From: an uncultured Treponema sp.
GTDB taxonomy: Bacteria; Spirochaetota; Spirochaetia; Treponematales; Treponemataceae
Direction: 5' to 3'
Assembly: GCA_937900125.1 (NCBI GenBank)
Contig: CALCEK010000161.1
Span: forward strand, 1 to 9,415
Length of the DNA: 9,415 nucleotides
The position numbers and the translations under genes were made by a program. Positions 6,118 to 9,415 of this stretch are shown one piece after another. Positions within the stretch are counted from its first letter, which is position 1. Every line of letters begins with the position of its first letter. Below the pieces are notes generated by a model. It saw only the letters and a list, made by a program, of their open reading frames with translations, did no database searches and was not told the origin of the DNA.

Positions 6118-6692
6118 GCAACTTGTTAAGCATTTTTATAAAATCAATGTTGATTGATAACGTGGTTTTTGTGCAATATTTGGCAATTTGTCCGTTTATC
6201 GGAATGACAAGCGAAACAGGAAAGGCAAGTGGGATGGGGCTTGCGACAACTTTTGTAATTGTGCTTGCAACTGCGGTAACATGGCCACTTTACACTCTTG
6301 TGATGATTCCTTTGCATCTGGAATTTTTACAAACACTCATTTTTATCCTTGTGATTGCTTCTCTTGTTCAGTTAGTTGAATTTTATCTTAAAAAATCTGC
6401 GCCAGGCTTGTACAGTTCAATGGGAATTTATCTTTCACTCATAACAACAAATTGCGCCGTTCTTGCAATTACTTTAAATTGTTTTAAAAACAACTACGGT
6501 TATTTGCAAAGTTTGGTGTACGCGCTCGGAAGTGCCTTGGGATTTTTACTGAGCATGGTGATAATGTCTGGCGTTCGGTCAAAATTAAAAACCGCCGATG
6601 TTCCAAAGGCTTTTAAAGGAACACCAATTTTATTTGTTGCTGCGGGGCTTTTAAGCCTTGCCTTTTTGGGATTCAAAGGACTTATCAAATAG
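6114..6692 (+). CDS. rnfA: Rnf complex subunit A (six-helix membrane core)
   Basis: RnfA (192 residues) is the NqrE homologue and partner of RnfE. It has six hydrophobic helices. DNVVFVQYLAICPFIG (15-30) carries Cys26, and ITTNCAVLAITL (110-121) carries Cys114. These are the two cysteines expected to complete the intramembrane [2Fe-2S] site. SGMGLATTFVI (39-49) is the RnfA/RnfE family block around the third half-helix. The start overlaps the rnfE stop as ATGA, with GGAGGGG just upstream (6102-6108). The usual family length is about 190-195 residues, so the gene is complete. Confidence 0.97.
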   Translation: MSNLLSIFIKSMLIDNVVFVQYLAICPFIGMTSETGKASGMGLATTFVIVLATAVTWPLYTLVMIPLHLEFLQTLIFILVIASLVQLVEFYLKKSAPGLYSSMGIYLSLITTNCAVLAITLNCFKNNYGYLQSLVYALGSALGFLLSMVIMSGVRSKLKTADVPKAFKGTPILFVAAGLLSLAFLGFKGLIK

Positions 6693-6703
6693 GGGAGAAA
6701 TAG

Positions 6704-7504
6704 ATGAAGCTCGTGATAACAACAATAATCGTTGCCTTAGTGGTTGCCTTTATTTTGGGACTTTTGCTAGGGCTTTTTAAAAAGATTTTTGCCGTAGAAG
6801 TTGACCCAAAAGTGAGCGAAATTAGAAACGCGCTTTCTGGTGCAAACTGTGGCGGTTGTGGCTACGCAGGGTGCGATGCTTTTGCGGCGGCAGTTGTAGC
6901 GGGAGAAGCCCAACCGAGCGGCTGTGTTGCAGGCGGAAGCGGAGTTGCAAAAAAAATTGCAGAAATTTTGGGTGTTGATGCAGGAAGTGGTGCAAAAAAA
7001 GTCGCATTTTTGGCTTGTCACGGAACAAAAGAATGTGCCCTTGAAAAAGCTTCGTATAATGGTGTAAAAACTTGTCGCGCGGTGCAACTTTCTGTAAACG
7101 GAATAAAAAAATGCGCTTTTGGTTGCATTGGCTACGGCGACTGTAGCGAAGCTTGCCCATTTGGCGCAATCACAATGGGTTCTGATGGGCTACCTGAAGT
7201 TAATCTTAAAACGTGCGTTGGTTGCGGAAAGTGCGTAAAAGCTTGTCCAAAACACCTATTCAGACTTATAGATGCTGACACAAAAGGTGCAATCGCGTAC
7301 TGTTCAAATCACAGCGATAACAAACCGCAAATTAAAAAGGACTGCTCAGTCGGTTGCTTTAAGTGCGGCTTGTGTGCGCGAAAATGCCCTGTCGGATGTA
7401 TAGACCTTTCGAGCGGTATTCCGATGATGGACTATTCAAAATGCACGGCGTGTGGTGAATGTGTAAAAGCTTGCCCTGACAAAGTTTTGGCGTTACGCGC
7501 GTAA
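6704..7504 (+). CDS. rnfB: Rnf complex subunit B (multi-[4Fe-4S] ferredoxin-like entry subunit)
   Basis: RnfB is the electron entry site for ferredoxin. The 266-residue protein has a single membrane anchor (3-24), then the Fe-S domain ANCGGCGYAGCDAFAAAV with Cys49/52/57 and Cys74. Several ferredoxin-type clusters follow: Cys137/141/147/151, Cys171/174/177/181, Cys218/221/224/228 and Cys247/250/253/257. More cysteines are at 105, 111, 124, 200, 214 and 232. Four ferredoxin motifs plus the N-terminal cluster fit the longer anaerobe-type RnfB and exceed the two motifs of the gammaproteobacterial form. A ribosome site GGGGAG (6692-6697) follows the rnfA stop directly, leaving an 11-base gap, the only non-overlapping join in the operon. 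It is the last canonical rnf gene. Confidence 0.97.
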   Translation: MKLVITTIIVALVVAFILGLLLGLFKKIFAVEVDPKVSEIRNALSGANCGGCGYAGCDAFAAAVVAGEAQPSGCVAGGSGVAKKIAEILGVDAGSGAKKVAFLACHGTKECALEKASYNGVKTCRAVQLSVNGIKKCAFGCIGYGDCSEACPFGAITMGSDGLPEVNLKTCVGCGKCVKACPKHLFRLIDADTKGAIAYCSNHSDNKPQIKKDCSVGCFKCGLCARKCPVGCIDLSSGIPMMDYSKCTACGECVKACPDKVLALRA

Positions 7505-7524
7505 TTTTGCACTTAAATGTCAAA

Positions 7525-7554
7525 TTTTCCCGCTTGCAAAAGTGGGCGGGAAAA
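7525..7554. terminator. Long hairpin after rnfB, atypical terminator candidate
   Basis: TTTTCCCGC (7525-7533) pairs exactly with GCGGGAAAA (7546-7554). Allowing three G-U pairs and one inner C-G pair, the stem extends to 13 bp (7525-7537 with 7542-7554) around an AAAA loop. It begins 20 bases after the rnfB stop. There is no T-tract directly after it on either strand; on the plus strand TTTTT comes only at 7564-7568. It may be a partial terminator, an RNA 3'-end stabiliser that separates rnf expression from the next genes, or a protein site. Confidence 0.5.
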
Positions 7555-7568
7555 CATACACTGTTTTT

Positions 7569-8291
7569 ATGAAAAAAAAATCATCTCAAAAATTAAGTTT
7601 AAATTCTCCGATTTCTTTTTTTGTTTCTTGGATTCCGATTCTTATTTTAATCTTAAAATGCTTCGCAAAAAATCAGTTTTTAGATTCACTATTCATTTGT
7701 AATGGTGCCGCTTTTGGCTCTTTTCCTTTTAAATTCAATTCTTTTACTAACTATATTTCCATTTTTTTACACCCTTTTGGTTCATATCAGTTTACAGATT
7801 GTTTTTGCGCTTCACTGTGCATATTTTTTCTTGGCAGCGAAAACGAAGAACGCTATGGTTCTGCACTTTTGCTTTTGCTAATTTTGCTTGCAACTTTGGT
7901 AAGTGGCGTTTTTTCAGTTTGCTTTAATCCGCTTTTTTTAACGGGAAGTGCAGAGATTGTATTTTTGTTTTTCATTTTAAGTTTTTTTCAAGAAAAAAGC
8001 TTTCCTTTAGCAAAAGCGTCCGCGTTTTTTGTATACTTTTTATTTGTATTGTTTTCTGCTTTAAATTTTAATGGCGAAAAAAAATCCCTTCTGGCAGTTC
8101 CAGTTTTAATTCAACTGTTAGGAGCTTCTGTTTCAGGCGCGGTTTGTTATTTTTCAGCAATTTCTTCTATTAAAAAGAATAAAAATTTAAGCAAAAAAGC
8201 GCAAAAAGATAAAATGTCAGAAAAAAAATCTGCCAACCCAAATTCCAAAAAATCCCAAAGTTCAATTGGAGACGAAAATGCCGAATTTTAA
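7569..8291 (+). CDS. Rhomboid-like six-helix membrane protein lacking the catalytic residues
   Basis: The 240-residue protein has six hydrophobic segments at about 16-33, 62-88, 97-117, 123-140, 147-166 and 173-197, then a Lys/Ser-rich cytoplasmic-type tail (200-240). The order of landmarks fits rhomboid proteases: NYISIFLHPFGSYQF (61-75) like the FLHxxxxH region, FLGSENEERYGS (87-98) like the FGxxxExxxG loop, and LTGSAEIVFLF (124-134) at the position of the GASG catalytic serine motif. LIQLLGASVSG (180-190) lies where AHLGG carries the catalytic histidine. Ser appears as Ala128 and His as Gln182, so proteolysis is unlikely. The ATG at 7569 has no clear ribosome site; a GTG at 7542 lies within the hairpin and is less likely. 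The next gene overlaps it by 14 bases. The family call is my own pattern match. Confidence 0.6.
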   Translation: MKKKSSQKLSLNSPISFFVSWIPILILILKCFAKNQFLDSLFICNGAAFGSFPFKFNSFTNYISIFLHPFGSYQFTDCFCASLCIFFLGSENEERYGSALLLLLILLATLVSGVFSVCFNPLFLTGSAEIVFLFFILSFFQEKSFPLAKASAFFVYFLFVLFSALNFNGEKKSLLAVPVLIQLLGASVSGAVCYFSAISSIKKNKNLSKKAQKDKMSEKKSANPNSKKSQSSIGDENAEF

Positions 8292-9150
8292 ATGTCACTT
8301 TTGCAAAATCTGCGCAGGAAAAGGCTGCATAGGCGAAATTCCAGGAATGGGCGGCCCGAACAAAAGTCAAAATTGCATTGAAAACTTTGCCGCCTGGCAA
8401 AAATACCAGCTACCCGTATCTGAAGCGCAACAAAGCACGCCCCCACAAATTAGACTTGCGCCGATAACGGGTGCGGTCGAAAATGTGGGCTATACAGATG
8501 AACGGCAGTTTTACTTTGACCTTTTGCGTTCTTGCGCAGATTCTGGAGTTCCGCTCAGTATTGGCGACGGAACGCCTGACGAAAAGTTGCTTTTTGGCTT
8601 GGAAGCTTTGCGCAGTTTGAAAAAAAAGGCGGCAGTTTTTATAAAACCGTACCCCGACGCGCGTTTTTTTGAGCGTATCGACTGGAGTCTTGATTGCGCG
8701 GAGTTTTTGGGGATTGACATTGATAGTTACAATATCGTAACGATGCGCAATTTGGTTCATCTTGAGCAAAAAACGAGTGGGCAACTTTGCAAAATTAAGG
8801 AATATCTTTCTAAACACGGGATTCCATTTGTCATAAAAGGAATTTTTTCTGAAAATGACCTTAAAATGATTGAAGAAGTTAAACCCGATGTCGCCTATGT
8901 TTCAAATCATGGTGGGCGAGTTGACACGCATTTTGGAAGCACGGCGGACTTTTTGGCAAAAAATGCAAAATTTCTTAGCTCGCATTGTGGACAAGTGTGG
9001 GTTGACGGCGGGCTTCGCACACAAAAGCAACTTCTGGTAGCGGGGGCTTTGGGAGCTGATGTCGCACTTTTTGCCCGCCCCTTTATTACCGCCCTTTGTC
9101 GTAACAAAGAGACAGGAATCTCAGAGTTTGTAGCGGAGATTTCTAAGTAG
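8278..9150 (+). CDS. FMN-dependent alpha-hydroxy-acid dehydrogenase-like protein with N-terminal Cys motif
   Basis: This 290-residue protein belongs to the FMN-dependent alpha-hydroxy-acid oxidase/dehydrogenase superfamily (lactate oxidase type TIM barrel). Key residues are in order: Lys187 in FVIKGI for the flavin, His211 and Arg214 in SNHGGR as the catalytic pair, Asp243 in DGGLR, and GALGADVALFARPF (256-269) as the FMN phosphate site. The N-terminus has Cys6, Cys9, Cys12 and Cys17 (CX2CX2CX4C) followed by GEIPGMGG, a motif I recall from uncharacterised members in anaerobic Firmicutes. It may hold an Fe-S cluster or metal. The barrel is shorter than lactate oxidase (about 370 residues). The start at 8278 is set by GGAG at 8268-8271. 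It overlaps the rhomboid-like gene by 14 bases. Substrate is unknown. Confidence 0.85.
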   Translation: MPNFKCHFCKICAGKGCIGEIPGMGGPNKSQNCIENFAAWQKYQLPVSEAQQSTPPQIRLAPITGAVENVGYTDERQFYFDLLRSCADSGVPLSIGDGTPDEKLLFGLEALRSLKKKAAVFIKPYPDARFFERIDWSLDCAEFLGIDIDSYNIVTMRNLVHLEQKTSGQLCKIKEYLSKHGIPFVIKGIFSENDLKMIEEVKPDVAYVSNHGGRVDTHFGSTADFLAKNAKFLSSHCGQVWVDGGLRTQKQLLVAGALGADVALFARPFITALCRNKETGISEFVAEISK

Positions 9151-9157
9151 CTTGAAT

Positions 9158-9187
9158 ATTGCGGTGTTTTGCGTTAAAAGCCGCAAT
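9158..9187. terminator. Hairpin after the flavoprotein gene, no T-tract
   Basis: ATTGCGG (9158-9164) pairs with CCGCAAT (9181-9187). With one bulged G at 9166, the inner TTTT (9167-9170) pairs with AAAA (9176-9179) around GCGTT. It starts seven bases after the stop codon. As with the hairpin after rnfB, there is no T-tract after the stem, so termination is uncertain. Confidence 0.45.
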
Positions 9188-9204
9188 TGTGAGCGGGAAG
9201 GGGC

Positions 9205-9415
9205 TGTCCGCAAACCCCGCGCCCCTGTTTGCATACCACACGCCATCTTCCCCCAACGCGCCCCCTGTTAGCGTACCCCGCATCCGTTCCCCGAACAGCC
9301 CCCTGTTTGCAAACTTCGCGTTCTGTTCCCCAAACTCGCCCCTATGTTCGCATACCCCGCATCTCTTCCCCAACCGCGTCCTCCGTTTGCATACCCCGCA
9401 TTCTGTCTCCGAACC
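9205..9415. repeat. GC-rich tandem array of degenerate ~39-bp repeats, open at the right edge
   Basis: At least five units share the plus-strand pattern CCCCTGTTTGCATACCCCGC followed by a C-rich half resembling ATCTGTTCCCCAAAC. The GTTTG-like core occurs at 9227, 9267, 9305, 9346 and 9385, giving unit lengths of 40, 38, 41 and 39. A partial unit without the second half begins near 9205. Line 9241-9300 is about 68% GC, against about 40% in the rnf genes. The minus strand is rich in GGGG runs. A minus-strand frame stays open from the window edge to 9143 with a 13-residue period (forms like ANRGLFGE), but I treat it as a by-product of the 39-bp period. The units differ from each other without separate spacers, so it is not CRISPR. 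Confidence 0.8.

Noticed and set aside
7542..7568. GTG start adding nine residues to the rhomboid-like protein
   Set aside because: The GTG lies within the stem of the 7525-7554 hairpin and has no ribosome site; the ATG at 7569 gives a normal Lys-rich N-terminus before the first helix.
8266..8277. TTG start for the flavoprotein
   Set aside because: The ATG at 8278 has GGAG at a good distance, and that GGAG itself overlaps the TTG, so it serves as the ribosome site.
9143..9415. Minus-strand open frame through the repeat array as a real gene
   Set aside because: A 39-bp period is divisible by three, so any stop-free frame stays open. It has no clear start inside the window, crosses the hairpin and overlaps the flavoprotein end. 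It is kept only as a question in the findings.
9205..9415. CRISPR array
   Set aside because: Units are degenerate along their whole length, with no identical repeats separated by unique spacers, and no cas genes are present.

Overview
The window looks like part of a host-associated anaerobic spirochaete chromosome, most likely Treponema. This is inferred from the Rnf gene order C-D-G-E-A-B, an AT-rich coding style (a hand-counted 60-base stretch in rnfD is about 38% GC), a small Treponema-style XRE regulator, and strictly anaerobic Fe-S and flavin biochemistry. No 16S or other marker gene is present, so the genus is not proven.

Left part (1-2315). A GC-richer minus-strand pair comes first: a family-2 glycosyltransferase that runs off the left edge, and a GtrA-family membrane protein overlapping it by 8 bases. 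Together they suggest polyprenyl-phosphate-linked sugar transfer or flipping for cell-envelope glycosylation. A 95-bp divergent intergenic region follows, with a good minus-strand promoter, a palindrome and three copies of an AGGRTAAT motif. It leads to a plus-strand XRE-type DNA-binding protein. Facing that gene is a minus-strand pair coupled by an ATGA overlap: a TSCPD-domain protein and an unrecognised multi-pass membrane protein with a possible N-terminal PH-like fold.

Central part (2316-7504). A regulatory region with a perfect 9-bp inverted repeat, a TATAAT box and a nine-T leader tract precedes the complete rnfCDGEAB operon. The genes overlap or nearly touch, and most have strong Shine-Dalgarno sites. 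Together they encode the membrane ferredoxin:NAD+ oxidoreductase. RnfB and RnfC carry the soluble Fe-S and NADH/flavin sites, RnfD and RnfG carry covalent FMN motifs, and RnfA and RnfE form the paired six-helix membrane core with one conserved Cys in each half-site. The complex couples ferredoxin oxidation to ion export, or runs in reverse.

Right part (7505-9415). After an unusual hairpin come two overlapping plus-strand genes. The first is a six-helix membrane protein whose layout matches rhomboid proteases but which appears to have lost both catalytic residues. The second is a FMN-dependent alpha-hydroxy-acid dehydrogenase-like protein with an N-terminal four-cysteine motif. The window ends in a hairpin and a GC-rich array of degenerate repeats of about 39 bp that continues past the right edge.

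The main points for a second look are the apparent pseudo-rhomboid next to rnf, the Cys-motif flavoprotein encoded with it, the 39-bp repeat array, and the two regulatory intergenic regions.
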